DNA of 64,000 nt from Stratiolaelaps scimitus (taxonomy: Eukaryota > Arthropoda > Arachnida > Mesostigmata > Laelapidae), in the NCBI GenBank assembly GCA_019614645.1, contig JABWDB010000014.1, positions 4,526,001 to 4,590,000 on the forward strand, read 5' to 3'. The notes beneath the pieces are model-generated. The model was not told the origin of the DNA. It searched no databases and saw only the letters and a list, made by a program, of their open reading frames with translations. The position numbers and the translations under genes were made by a program. Shown in pieces: positions 25,970 to 37,977 of this stretch. Each line of letters begins with the position of its first letter. The stretch's first letter is position 1.

Positions 25970-27004
25970 GTTCCACGATCGAATTAATAGCGTCAAGAAG
26001 AACGGATGGGTAGACTAGATTACCTTCGAGTTAGTAGAATCTTGATACATGAGTCGTACGTGTCCCCGTATCTATCCGTATATCACCTAGTGATTGGATG
26101 GAGGGATGTCCTAAGTAATACCTTGTTTGTTAGTTCGTTTAGACCTATTCCCGCACATCTGTATAATCAAGATATGCATGTTTTCAGTCTTGAGGAAACA
26201 AATCCAAATACGGCGAGAAGAACCTCGACGACTCCCGAGCTACCACAGCATCGATTCTGCTAGATTAGGTGCACACTACTATTTGTGACAGCTTACTGTT
26301 TAGCTGATATCAACATCGGAGACACCCACACAGCTCAATTGTATGTCTAATTCTAGTAAATACTTACTATACATTAGACAGCTGTAATTGCTACATAATC
26401 CTATATTATCATAATTGCTGTGAACTCCCTGTTTTCGTTGTCCAAATCCTACGTGCCATATGCAACAGCAGCTTGAATGCAGATATAATTGATTCGGTTG
26501 AATGAAGTCAATTACGTACTTGTTCGTATCGGTATTAAATAAGAGTGCAGTAGCTGTAGAACGATCCAAGAACATAGCTTCTTGTTTATTTATTATACTT
26601 GAAAGGCATAGAGAACGTGCCTATGTGATGCCATAACCGGCTCATGACCTTAGGGAAGCCCTAAGGACGATCGAATTAAAGTAAGAGTCAATCACCTGTC
26701 TAGCTCGAATTTGTGTTCCTTGACCCTTAAGGTTAACCATCCAAGGCTTCGGGTAGCCTCTACCACGCTGCACTCGTGTTAGAATTAAACGTCTACTGGT
26801 TAACCTCCGTCTAACTGCCCAGTGAATAGATAGTGTCAATATATTTGATTCAGCAGCGACACTGTCCGTGAAGATGCTATTCTGTTATTCGACACTATCG
26901 TTGTAATTAAGGCAATATCGAAGCTAGACAATTACACGCGCGCCGAAACGAGAAGGATCAAAAGCAAGCTATGTATATACCAACTGTATATATATAAAAT
27001 ATAG

Positions 27005-27184
27005 ATATATATATATATTGTTTAGTGGGTAGGTCCGCCACTCCATCAGGCAGGAGTCCGACAGTTCCATGGCAAATACCATAGTTGTGAGGCCTGGTCT
27101 GCATGAGCATTCTCCGTCATAAAAATATAAAAAAAAAATATATATATATATATTTACCAACTAATATATATATATATATATATA
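27005..27184. repeat. Cluster of three (TA)n tracts
   Basis: TA tracts lie at about 27005-27018, 27138-27153 and 27163-27184, separated by unrelated sequence. Confidence 0.85.
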
Positions 27185-27784
27185 TTCAGGGCATATTCGT
27201 TTATACGCCTATAGAAAAACTCTATGAAGACGCAGAACGCCAAAGAGAGCCGCTTGGGTCAATCGGAACTATCTGGGAAGGGTGATAGCTGGGAAAGGTG
27301 ATTGAAGAAAACAGAGAGAAAACGTCAAAACAAATGAGCGTAACAGTAACTTTAGGGAAACTTAGAAAGCGTTGAGCGCACTTCGTTTTCATGTCAAACA
27401 TAGAACCTTCGAAGGCCGCAGACATCCTGCAATAGCGGTTGCCTATAAGGATAACGAGACTCTTTATACCAAGATACTCCGTTATAGATATAAGATACTA
27501 TAAGATATATAAGATACTACCGTATAAGATACTACCGTTTACTCCTCGATACCATACTAGGATGCCATCTAGATATGTTCGTTATGGCTGTGAGTCGTAT
27601 GAGGCGACATAGCAACTTATGGGGAAAAGCAAATCGTCCATATTCTCTTGAATTCGGCTATCAGGGTTGTCGATGCTTTTAGCGCTACCTTACAGCGGTT
27701 GCCAAGAAGCTCAGAAGTATCGGCGCGCGGCGAACAATTGGTTTGCAAAATTGCCACGGTGCACTACTTGACAATGCCATATGT

Positions 27785-27807
27785 ATATATATATATATAT
27801 ATATATA
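27785..27807. repeat. (TA)n microsatellite
   Basis: Twenty-three bases of alternating TA. Confidence 0.9.
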
Positions 27808-28828
27808 GATGAGCAAGTGGCGTAAGAAAAGTCTGAAGACAAATTTAACAACATCAGCAGCTTCAAATACCTTGATCCGACATAAGCACCAAGCACCAGT
27901 CGACAAACGCCTGTCACGAGCAGCAGCTGATTGATACAGCTGGTGGCTTAGTAGAGAAATGGCCGACATTTGAAGTTGGAGCTGCGAAACTGTCTATTTG
28001 CGGCAGGCCACATTCACCGTCTGCGTCGAATTTACGTTATTCTTGAGAACGGCGCAGGCAGGCGTCGACGGAGGCGGGGGCTCCCGTGATGGTGAAAACG
28101 TAAAAGCCATAATTCGGCTGCACTCAGCTGGAACGAGAGATAGCTATCCGTTCGTATAATAGTGGGAAAGATGTTGGAACTCTAGCGGTTACTGATGTAA
28201 AGAATCAGCTGTGGGACGGATCAGAGGCCTTCTGCGTAATAGTGGGCATTGATAGCTTACGATGATGGTCAAACTTGCCATGTTACTTAATCGTCAATTA
28301 TTTATGCTGGGGGGCTGTTCAGGGCTTGCCATCGTATGCTTGCTTACGAACAAACACTGTCAATGGTTGAGGTGACCATTCGCTATTGTGAGCTGTAATT
28401 GACCGTAGTCATGAATTTTTCTTATTGTTAGCATAATTAAAAGATAGTCGAATTAACCTTCCCGCTACGCCAACGAATTCGGCTATTGCTAAAAAAAAAT
28501 GGTAAACACTTGTACAGTTCACGACAGACCACAACAGGGTCATTTTCATAAATCTAATATAATTAGCATAATCACCACTAAATGCCACTTATATAAAATA
28601 TACGTCTGTGCCCGAAACGCAACTTGTCACGAACGAAAGTCACAAGCCGACAAATGGTATACCAACATAGTCCGGCTACACGGCCTGCTCAATGAGGAAA
28701 ATCCTCAAATTTATAAAATGAACAGAGCCCCAGTCCGCACACATAATCCGGCTGTACGTGCTGCTATCGCGTCCTGGGATAATACTATTCGTAACGTGTT
28801 TGTAATAGTTCCATATTTTTTACTGATC

Positions 28829-28854
28829 TTATTATTATTATTATTATTATTATT
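28829..28854. repeat. (ATT)n microsatellite
   Basis: About eight ATT triplets. They produce a poly-Leu or poly-Asn run in overlapping shadow frames. Confidence 0.9.
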
Positions 28855-31800
28855 GCGAAGGAGATTTCGGCGGAACTTTCCGTCCACAGCGATCCGACAA
28901 ATGTGAAAAATTATTTGCCACACTTTGCTTCCAGCATCAGCTGTTACTACATATATTATATTATTAGGCACCTTTGAGCCGAGACATCGAGTAGCGTCAG
29001 TGGTACTACTATCAAAGACGACGTCGCATTTGAGTTAATTTCTGCTTGTGTCTACCATTGCTCTGCCATGCTTCAATAGAGATTGTACCAATCGATTGAT
29101 TGTCCCGGTTATCTGTGCGGCCCTAATGCTTTGTAAAGGCACAAAGTCATATTGAAGGGTTTTTTTGTTCTTTTTATTCACTAGATCTATTAGGTGTCTC
29201 AACGATACATTTTAGAGGTGCGAACCTGTAAATAAGAGTGGTGTGAGACCTCCCGTCCGAGAACCCAGGGCTGGCAGCGGGCGATGAGGAATCACATTGG
29301 TTGTGCGGCGGTAGTGAACGTGTTGAGGCTCCCTTGACGAAGTCAGCACTGATACTCAGTATGAGGTTAACACACGTTAGTATATTCAATATTGGTCATT
29401 GTTAGGGCTCGTCGTGTTCTAGAAGTTTGCTTGAGGGCCCGCCTTAGTTATTGTGAGGGGGTAGACCGTTTCGTTGTTAAAACGGCTCGTTGTTCATGCC
29501 AATCACTTGATTGAGATACTTTTAAGTGCAACAGCGCTCCCAGCCGTCCTCTGACTAGGATTCAGCCAGTAATAATTGTTTTTTGCTAGTTGGAAATTAG
29601 TTGGTTCTGTATAGCCTTCATGCCTCCGAATTGGCACATGTGTTTCGAACACTTTGCACGCTTCCCTTGACAACTCAACACGCAGAAGTAGCGTGGTCGC
29701 GGCTAAAGAACTACCCTTGAGTCGTTTGTAACTGACCCTTTCAAGTGGGGTACCGCACGGTTTTGTTCAAGTGGAAACTTGGTTTGCAGTCTCCAAAGAC
29801 CGAAGGAAAAATGCATAGTATGAATATGGATAACGTTCACGGAAGAAACCTCTGCATCTTGGCTAGCTCGTGGCTGACTGGTATGCTTTGCTTTAACTGT
29901 AGAATCTGTTGGAATTGTGCGGAGAAATGAGGATACGAGGAGTCTTTTAGTATTATTTTATTGTATTGTTACAAGTTACTATTGCGCCGTATTATCTACC
30001 CTTAAGATAAAGTATATCCGATCATTCCTTCCTATATCGTAGTAGGCAGTATCTCCACAAAAATATTTGAAACGTAGCAGTGGCGACTAATGTGGCCTGC
30101 GGCATAGGTAGCACTACGCAGAAAGCAAGGCACCGTACACCACTTGTATTCGTTATGAATACTGCGTGTTTACATACACGGGGCTTTCTACAGACACCCT
30201 ATTAGCCACAGTAGTGGTTTACGGACGGGAAGCGGACAGAGGTCCTAGAGAGGAAGTCCGGGGTGAGAGAGAAGCGAAGCAGCTGAGAGTCAGCTGACCA
30301 CATCATCTCCGTACGACAACGAGGATGTGTAGCGGTCGTGGCTAGGCTTGTACACATCTCACCGCCCCCTAATTGAAGGAATAAGCTAAGCGATACCGGG
30401 AACGGCGATGCTGTTGAACACCGTCAACGGTTCCAGAAAGCGCGGCAGTCACGGAGTTGACAAGCATTTGCATGGAAACACGCCCATCTTTAAAGGAAAA
30501 AAAAACAAGATATTATTCTCCCCTATAGTTTTTTATACAAGATATGTGACATGCATGTGCCAAAACGATATTGAACGTCTGCCAATGTCACCCGATGCTC
30601 AAACGGTCCGTGTACAGCAATATGAGGCGAATCCTCTGATTCCTCTGATTTCATTTTCTATTGCGAGCACCGACCTTGATTGAGCATACACAATCTGCTT
30701 GCCCCCCGTGTGCGATTAGCGGGTCGACATCGTGTCCACCTAATAAAACTATCGGCTGTTAAACGAGATACTTGCTAAATCTCGGCCGAGCCATGGCAAA
30801 AGGTAGCCCGCCGTCGGCTAACATCTACCTCCTCTCCTAAATCTCGAGATCTTTTATACGAAAACTCTGCGGCTTCGTATCGTTCACCGAGTTTAGTATC
30901 GGAACGTAAACAAGCAGCGGCGAACGGACGCGAAGGTCTTACAAGGCGTGGCGTGTAAAACCCAGTGTTCAGCAAGGCCTGCATGGCCGGCTGCTTGGGA
31001 AATGATACTGTCCCGTTGTAGCCAAGCAGGGCGTTCAGTATTGTTATCACTCACCGCTGTAGGGTGCTGCTTAGCGCACGATTTTATAATGAGTCGACCT
31101 GAGGGTGACGGCACAATGAAAGCCTGCTGTAACAGAGCCTTGAGAAGTTTAATGGCATTGGCCATGGCCGGTCTGACCCACACTATAATACATATGGGTT
31201 AACGTTGAATGGCCTCCGTTAACGAGAGGAGCAGAGATAGATTCTAGGGCTATTATTTCTGTTCAAGCCGACGAGACAGTAGCGTGCAGTAGCGATGCTG
31301 AACAGCCATGCACCTCTCTCTCTCTCTCTGTAGATGTGGGACAGTCACAATGAGACAAACGGTGTTCGTCGTCAACTTCAATAGGATTTGCTCCACCGTT
31401 CCCTCTAATTAGTGATCATAATCTTACATTCTTACCAAATCAGAGCAGGTTCCCACTGCGATCGTATCGAGTCAGGTAAAAATCGAACGGAGGCAAAAAT
31501 CGATCGTCATCATTGTTCGTATTCAGCCACCCGATGGGGGCTGTTAAAACCGTTGATTTTGTAGAACGTGTACGTATTGGCTGATCAGATCACGTTGGCA
31601 TGGCGGGCGTCATTGCTGCTGCCAGCGCCCCCTAAGACCGCTACAGCCGTCAAGGCTAATCACTCCCTTGTCACCTGCTGCTCGTCTGGCTTGTCTACCC
31701 TGTCAGGCAACTTACCCGACAGTGGCAGGGCACAGCGGGACACCAAGGATCGGCGATGCATACTCGTCGCAACGCTACGCATATGTCTGGAACGGAACGA

Positions 31801-33696
31801 CCATATGTATATTCGTTGTAGTGGTTGTTGTTGTTGCTGTAGTAATAGTAGCAAAATACGGAGGTACTGTGGCCGTCCGTGGAGCCTAAAAATCGGAAGG
31901 AGCTCACCTGGATGAACCTCTACGCATTCTTGGCGGCTATGGCATAAGGCAATGGCCTGGGCCTACCGAGTCGGGGCATGGAATTGACGGATCGGCAGAG
32001 CCCTCTAGACGTCGCCTGGTGGTATTGTATAATATAATGCTTGCTGGCCCCCGGATGCCTCTAACAGCAGTGCTGCTGCTGTTACTTCAATCACCACCAG
32101 CACATCCGGCACCCGGGGACTCGGTTAGAGCTCCAGAACCCGCGATCAACAGATGGACAAATCAACATATGTGTGCTAGTGGAAGTGTTAGTGTGCACTG
32201 GTGTATGTGTTTGACGTCGGCCAGGATCCTGCTCGGCATGCTCAGTTAGCATGACAGCTTAGGAACAAAGGCGAATAGGACCCTGGAGACCGGTGAGCAC
32301 AGTGCTCGGAGGGCGCCGGAAATATCGTATCATGTCCCATTCCAAAACTCCCATCAACGACGGCCACGCACACGCTATCGCCTCTACTGCGTTTAGGTCA
32401 GAGTACGTCGCATTTCATTCGCACGCGAGCGGCGTGTGTTTGCGTATTGCGTTTTTGATCTCCCCTGTCCATGAATCAGCAGGGACGTATCAGCTAATTT
32501 TATCCCCCGCTCTATCATTATTAACGCGTTTGTAGGCCTGCACGCTTTAATGGAGCTTTGTGACTTTCGACGCACAACCTTCATACGGTGGATGGAGGGG
32601 GCAGGAGAGCGGCTTTACGTTAGGGTGAGACGAAGGTCTTTACCTAGAATTTCCTACGTTCCCACTAGCGAGGAAAGTGGTCCTGCAAATGAAAATGCAT
32701 CCGAATGGCTGAATCCATGGGTCTTAACAGTAACAGGACCAAGTGTTCAATAGCCGCAAACAAGAGCTGCAAAAGTCGTAGGGGAAACTAATGTGTGCCG
32801 ACAACAGTTTTCTCAAGGAGAACTGGCAGGAGGTGACAAATTTTCCGCTGCAAATCATCTGAGATTGTGACTGAGGTCAGTGAAGACATAGATTCAAGTT
32901 TCAAGTTTCAAAATCAAGTTTATTTTCGGAACTGCAATACAATACGCTTTAGTTCTCGATGAAATAAGAATAAATAAAAGAGATAAAAATAAAAGGGGGG
33001 TGTTTTTTTTTTAGATTCTTCAAAACGTTTTGTTGCTAGGCATTCTAAAGCACAAAAAAACATTAGGCACAATCACTTCAGTGTTTGCTCTATTCGTTTG
33101 GCTTACAGTTACCGTTTCGCTGACCCGTAAATAGTGTCACATAAATGTTACCAGTTATTTTTAAGTGAATTCCTTCCACCCGAGGCGGCATAGTCTCATC
33201 GGCGCGCATATGATCCGCCTTCTCAATTCAATGTCTGGCGTCTTCTTCCCTTAACGTCTTTGTTATGAATTCAAAATCACCCTGTACGGCCAGCACTGGC
33301 AGCAGTGGCAGCCATCGTCAGCGCATACGCCTAAGGGAATTCCCAGCAAAAACACTGTGAGCGCGCGATTCTGTTCAATCATTATGCTTCACGTCTTCTC
33401 AGACCGAGAGCTGTAGGCAGGGAACTAAAGTAAACAAAACAGCCGCTACTGTATTTTCTCTTACATGCTTGAACGTCAAAAGGAACATGGAAGGCAGACG
33501 GCGGCAGCAAGCGCCGAATCGACTGGGGGTTTTGTCCATCAACCTATTGTCGGACAAAGTGTCTGTGTATAGGGATGGTGTCCCCGGCAGGCCAGTCTGT
33601 TTCTCATCTATTCTACTGCTCAGTTCGTTGGCAGGCGCTGTTCAGCGAGATAATGTGATGGCCCTGCTGTTTGTGATCCCTCAGCTTTTCCTGCTG

Positions 33697-33718
33697 CCCT
33701 CCCCCCCGCCCGCCCCCC
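33697..33718 (-). repeat. C-rich tract, quadruplex pattern on the minus strand
   Basis: CCC-T-C7-G-CCC-G-C6 on the plus strand gives four G runs with one-base loops on the minus strand. Confidence 0.7.
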
Positions 33719-35361
33719 GCTCGCGCTAAATCCTTCTTCACGATGAACCCCTCAGAAGAAGGTCTTCAGAGCTGGGGTCCACGTCGACTCGTTGGCAGCC
33801 CCGTGAAGCTGCAGGGACTGTGTATATGGCTATTGCCAGCGCGATTGGTACCCGCGTCGCCGTCGGCTGGCCGCCACAACCACCACGGCTACTACCAGGA
33901 TCAACTGTCGCCGTCAATGTGGTCGACACTTGTGAGTGCATGTGTGCGTGTGCTGGATGTTGTCTGGCGTTATTTCCCGCAGATGTTGTTCTGCTGCTCC
34001 GCCGCTACTGAAGCTTGTTTCGGCCCGAACGAGCCTGCCAGACCTATTCATAGAACGTAACGAGGCCACGTCACCAGCTGAATGTGCTCGCTCGCACACC
34101 CCCTATCGGCCGTGGTGCCACCCCCGTGTCCCGTAACCAGAAACGGCCCTCCGACGAAACATGGCAGTATCAATTTGGTCCGTAGTACTTGGGTCCTAGG
34201 TCGGGCCCAGCGTGCATCTCAGACACTGGTCCCCCGATTTCGTTGCGGTTTGACTCGAGCAAACTCTGCTATCACAGATTTCAGGCCGCTGACACCATTG
34301 CGACGGCGTGCTCGCGATCACTGTCTTCCTGGACTGCGATTGAACCAAGAACAACGTGTTTGGTCTCGCAGAAGTCCGGCCATGAGCGTCGTGGCCATTT
34401 CTACTTCGTGGGCAGTGCCCGGGCTCTGTCTGTTTTCGCGCCGCTTCAAGCGCTGGATTCCGCCTTCGTAGGGTGACTCTTAGCCGTCGTTCAACGCCGA
34501 AGAGAGCCGAATGTCGCAGCGCTGCTGCACCGACCAAGCTATCACAGCCGCCGGCCGTCCCAAGCGGTTTGAACAATGATAGCTTCATCTCGACCCGGCG
34601 GTTAGACCACCGGGGGCTGGTCCAGTTCTGGCGGGCTTTCCTGCTCATTGCTGTTGTTGTGGACGTGATTAAACTGGTAGCCACGCGGCCAAGAAAACTT
34701 GAATACCAGCGGGAACGCGCTACAGTGACGCCGCGCCGGGCCTCGTCGGGGCCAAGGACGCTATGCCTCGCTCTTCACCGTTGCGCGATGCCACCCAAAT
34801 ACGAAGATGCACAGATTGGGATGGCGACGTTGATTCCGTTGCAAACTGTCGCTGGCGAGCGGCGATGTCAGCAAACGACAAAGCGAGAAGATAAATACGC
34901 GAAGCCGATGGCTACTGGGCGCGGTTGCCAGGCATGCTTTAAGCAGGGAGACCCTGCGCAGATCGCCACGATGAAAAGGCTGCACACAGCTGCATAGGCA
35001 TCCACCATCCAGATTTAGCCGTATCGACATTGATGCTGTCGTTCCAATAATCAGCACGTGGAAAAAAGTCTTTTGTTAGGACGTCGACTCGCTATTAAGG
35101 TAGTAGCGAATGTGGATGAAGCAAGGCTAACAACGAGGCAACAGAATCCAGAAGTTCTCATACGGCGATGGACTAAAACAGTTCATTAACTTGGAGGGAC
35201 CAAATTAAGGGACCACCCCGTAACCGTTGCTCCTTCAGGGATAAGTTATCCATTGACGATGCTAGTTTCTGGGTGACATTCAGGTGCCATATCTCTGGTG
35301 CCTATTTCTAATCAGCATTGCTAATGATTTGCGTCAATAGCACATAAATGTCAGGCGACTT

Positions 35362-35575
35362 GTCCCCTGGATAGTCTAGTGGTGAGCGTCTTGGACTGCT
35401 AGGCCGGAGGGACGTGTGTGTTGGGTTCAAATACTGTCAGACGCGGAGAATATTTGGAGTTCTTTATCATCTTTCTTTACCTGAAGATTCTTGCCAGGTA
35501 CGAGTAAGGAAGAGAATAGGCAAAGGTTGCCGCGATAGATACTCATAATAATACCTAAAAGATTAAGAGCTGAGG
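35362..35575 (+). mobile_element. tRNA-derived SINE, copy 2
   Basis: It aligns with 25731-25969 from GTCCCCTG through the tRNA-like head and body to about CCTAAAAG...GAGCTGAGG. This copy keeps both promoter boxes: TAGTCTAGTGGTGAGC (A box) and GGGTTCAAATAC (B box) at about 35423-35434. The right end falls into TA-rich sequence where the Tc1-like element begins 12 bp later, so the 3' tail seen in copy 1 is missing or was replaced. No clear target-site duplication remains. Confidence 0.85.
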
Positions 35576-35587
35576 CTAATATATATA

Positions 35588-35821
35588 CAGTGGTGTGAAT
35601 AAACATAGGCCACCCCCTATATTTCAACAATCGTTACAAAGAATACACATTTGAGGCATTTCTTCTGTGTCAGATTAATGTACGTGTCAAATAACATATT
35701 TACCACAAAGAACAGCGCATACAAAATCGCATGCAGCCTGCTACAACAAAATGTGTCATATTTCGGTGGTGAAAAATGATGGTACACCCTCAGTTATTGA
35801 GTGTTCTCGCTGAATTAGTTC
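35588..35821 (+). repeat. Left inverted repeat of Tc1-like element
   Basis: About 234 bases nearly identical to the reverse complement of 36949-37183, differing by a few substitutions and one-base indels. The match ends abruptly after GAATTAGTTC. Confidence 0.93.
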
Positions 35822-35838
35822 TTGTTTTCTTGTGCTAA

Positions 35839-36914
35839 TCAGTACCGTGTGGACTCACCCTTGCTAATTATAACGTCAAAGACTTGGTTTGGCATACTAT
35901 CAACGAAATTGAGCAGGATCCGGTTGCTGACACCTCCCCAGACACCTCCCCCTAAAAAAGGCGCCTCCAACAACGACTTTTTTAGTGTTTCCACGGATGT
36001 ATACTGTCGATTCGGCGCGTATACTCTTCGGATAAGAATGTCCTAGAGGTTCTCCATCGGGTTGAGCTAAGAAGAACATGCTGGCCACTCTAGGGTACCA
36101 ATGTCATGCCGTCTTAACCGCGCATGTGTACTAGCGCTGACGTGAATTGAAGCGTTATCTTGTTAGAAAACAATTGGAAGTAGGTGAAATCTGCTACTAA
36201 ATGGTAGTAGGTTGTTGGTCAACATCTGCTGATAGTCCTCGCTATTCATTTGAGATGAGTTGAAAGTAAATCCAAGTTTGCAAAGCTCCCCAACACATAA
36301 AGCACTCTCCGCCGAACATGTGCTTCGAGAAGTACCGCGACTCTCTACGTACATCATGCCAGTAACCGTTCAATCCATCTAGCCCATCCAAATTTAACTT
36401 CTTCTCGTCACTGGAGACGATTTGAAACAACATAGTACCTTTTAGATAGATTTACACCCTCAGGACACTTTTTAAAAAAACGTTGCCCCAATATTCATCA
36501 ATGTCCAGTCACGTCCATAATGTTGCGGGCGAAGTTTAGTTGGGCAATCATATGGCGTTGTTGAAGACGAGGTCTTGTTCTCATTTGCGCCCGTATGATA
36601 TGCGGATAACGCTTAATTGCATTTAAAACTGTTGATCTATGAACCTGAAGGGTTAACCCTTGCCTGATTGCTTCACAACTTATGGTCGAATTCGAGGCCA
36701 ATCGACAAATGTGCATGGCAGTTCGCTGGCTGATCTTTCGTGGACGTCCTGTAAACTTCTTAGTACCATACGTCGACGCACTGCGTAAATAATTGTGCAC
36801 TACGTGACGACTTCTGCCAATTTCTCTGGCAATTGCAGCTTGGGTCTTTCCTGCACGGTGTAAAGCGGTAATAACTGCTTTCTCTGCATCAGTAAGGCTC
36901 GAAGCGCGTCCCAT
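35839..36914 (-). pseudogene. Tc1-like transposase, DD34E, inactivated
   Basis: Reading starts at an ATG at 36914 with MGRASSLTDAEKAVITALHR, a Tc1-type helix-turn-helix; a GRPRK motif joins the two DNA-binding halves. The first frame ends at a stop at 36498. Homology continues in other frames. SSDEKKLNLDG carries the first catalytic Asp (36407-36409). Then comes a YWHDVRRE and FGGE region, then QDNA with the second Asp (36157-36159), and LNPMEN with the Glu at 36052-36054. The last two are 34 residues apart, the DD34E signature of Tc1. The C-terminus ends near 35839. At least two frameshifts and several in-frame stops (including two TAGs flanking LNPMEN) make it non-functional. An intact Tc1 relative would have about 340-350 residues. 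Confidence 0.92.
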
Positions 36915-36948
36915 GACTACAGTACTGCTTGAATGCTCAACACAAACT

Positions 36949-37183
36949 GAACTAATTCAGCGAGAACACTCAATAACTGAGGGTGTACTATCATTTTTCA
37001 CCACCGAAATATGACACATTTTGTTGTAGCAGGCTGCATGCGATGTTGTATGCTCTGTTCTTTGTGGTAAATATGTTATTTGACACGTACATTAATCTGA
37101 CACAGAAGAGATGCCTCAAATGTGTATTCTTTGTAACGATTTGTTGAAATATAGGGGGTGGCCTATGTTTATTCACACCGCTG
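36949..37183 (-). repeat. Right inverted repeat of Tc1-like element
   Basis: About 235 bases pairing with 35588-35821. It ends in CACCGCTG followed by TA. Confidence 0.93.
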
Positions 37184-37203
37184 TATATATATATATATAT
37201 ATA
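37184..37203. repeat. (TA)n tract between two transposons
   Basis: Twenty bases of TA separate the right end of the Tc1-like element from the left end of the mariner remnant. Both superfamilies insert at TA, so a TA microsatellite is a natural shared landing site. Confidence 0.9.
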
Positions 37204-37352
37204 TTAGGTTGACCAAAAATTATGAGACTCCTATCGTCTCGCGTCGAATTCTTATTCTTAGCCGGTTTGAATTTGGCGCGTAGTGATGCACAATAGTTAG
37301 TAAGCAGGCGGCGTAAAAGCCGCTAGCATTCGGCTTTCGTTGGGCGTGCGAA

Positions 37353-37690
37353 ATGGCAACCGCCGGAGCAGCTCCTTCAGACTTGCATTTTCACAAGAAA
37401 AGTGTCAGGTTTATGTTTCAAAAGAAGAAATGCCTAGCTGAAATCCATGGAAGGTTGGTAGCGTGCGCGGCCATAATGCCCTGGATCGACGACAGGTGTG
37501 CCGGTGGTGTACGCAGTCTAGGTAAGGCTGCTGGGACATTAATAAACATCGAGGGCGCCCACCCCTTCCCGAATCTCAATTCGACGAACGAATCGAGATA
37601 ATCGAAAATGCCTGTGAGCAAACTAGCTTATTGACGACTTTGTCGGCTAAAATTGACGAAACAGTGAAACAGTGGTACCGCCATTGCCTG
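37353..37690 (+). pseudogene. Mariner transposase fragment
   Basis: An ATG at 37353 starts a frame that includes VRFMFQKKKCLAEIHGRLV, the first mariner helix-turn-helix, comparable to IRFLFLQGHPLAEIYRQLV at about 21125-21180. After a frame change near 37480, the neighbouring frame continues with QVCRWCTQ, a stop, then NKHRGRPPLPESQFDERIE, which fits the linker and GRP-type motif of mariner transposases. I see no catalytic Asp triad. It is inactivated by the frameshift, stop codons and loss of the catalytic domain. Confidence 0.7.
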
Positions 37691-37725
37691 TTCACCGCCA
37701 TTGCCAGGTAAACAGGCAATGGCGG
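37678..37725. repeat. Inverted duplication inside mariner remnant
   Basis: CCGCCATTGCCTGTT at 37678-37692 is perfectly inverted at 37711-37725, and a partial direct copy (CCGCCATTGCC) lies in the 18-base spacer. It looks like a local repair or replication scar. Confidence 0.85.
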
Positions 37726-37888
37726 AAGCAGTACCAAATAGATTCGAGCCTAAAGTAATTTAGCACTTGACATGGATTTCAACGGAATTTGCAATTACGA
37801 GATTTTGGCCTCAAAAGGAGAAAACGGACTCGGCTTGAATAAGTGGCAAAAGATATGCAAACATCGATTTACTCCGAGAGGCCTTAAA

Positions 37889-37977
37889 TAACGAAGTTAT
37901 AAATGGTGATAGAAATGGTGCATACCTAGCTATTACCATTTATAACTTCGTTAGAAGAACCATTTATAACTTCGTTA
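37889..37977. repeat. Three-copy inverted and direct repeat inside mariner remnant
   Basis: TAACGAAGTTATAAATGGT (37889-37907) is inverted at 37935-37953 and again at 37959-37977. The last two form a 24-bp tandem direct repeat. All copies are perfect over 19 bases. Confidence 0.9.

Larger units (their letters stand above)
25983..35361. other. Unassigned non-coding DNA
   Basis: No gene recognised in about 9.4 kb. It holds several microsatellites, a short repeat of AAGATACTA-type units near 27486-27535, and a perfect 8-bp hairpin CCTTAGGG/CCCTAAGG at 26648-26666. A TCAAGTTTCAAG-type simple repeat next to an AT-rich stretch lies at 32893-33000. The 33,690-35,000 part is GC-rich with overlapping frames of up to 174 codons on both strands (for example 34473-34997 plus, 34196-34684 minus); neither resembles a known protein. 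Confidence 0.5.
35588..37183 (-). mobile_element. Tc1-like DNA transposon with long inverted repeats
   Basis: The 1,596-bp element runs from CAGTGGTGTGAATAAACATA to its inverted partner, ending in CACCGCTG, with TA on both sides. The inverted repeats are about 234 bp (35588-35821 and 36949-37183) and nearly identical. Inside each repeat, about 180 bp from the tip, a second motif (GGTGGTGAAAAATGATGGTA at 35765, mirrored at 36980-37004) resembles the outer tip. That suggests the IR/DR layout known in some Tc1 families, with two transposase-binding sites per end. The transposase gene on the minus strand is broken. The close match of the two ends suggests a fairly recent insertion. Confidence 0.93.

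Noticed and set aside
34196..34997. Frames of 162 (minus) and 174 (plus) codons in a GC-rich stretch
   Set aside because: Both strands are open because of composition; no domain, codon bias or splice signal separates one from the other.
37889..37977. loxP-like recombination site (ATAACTTCGT shared with a loxP arm)
   Set aside because: Only about ten bases match, the inverted arms are 27 bp apart rather than 8, there are three copies, and all lie in a decayed mariner element.
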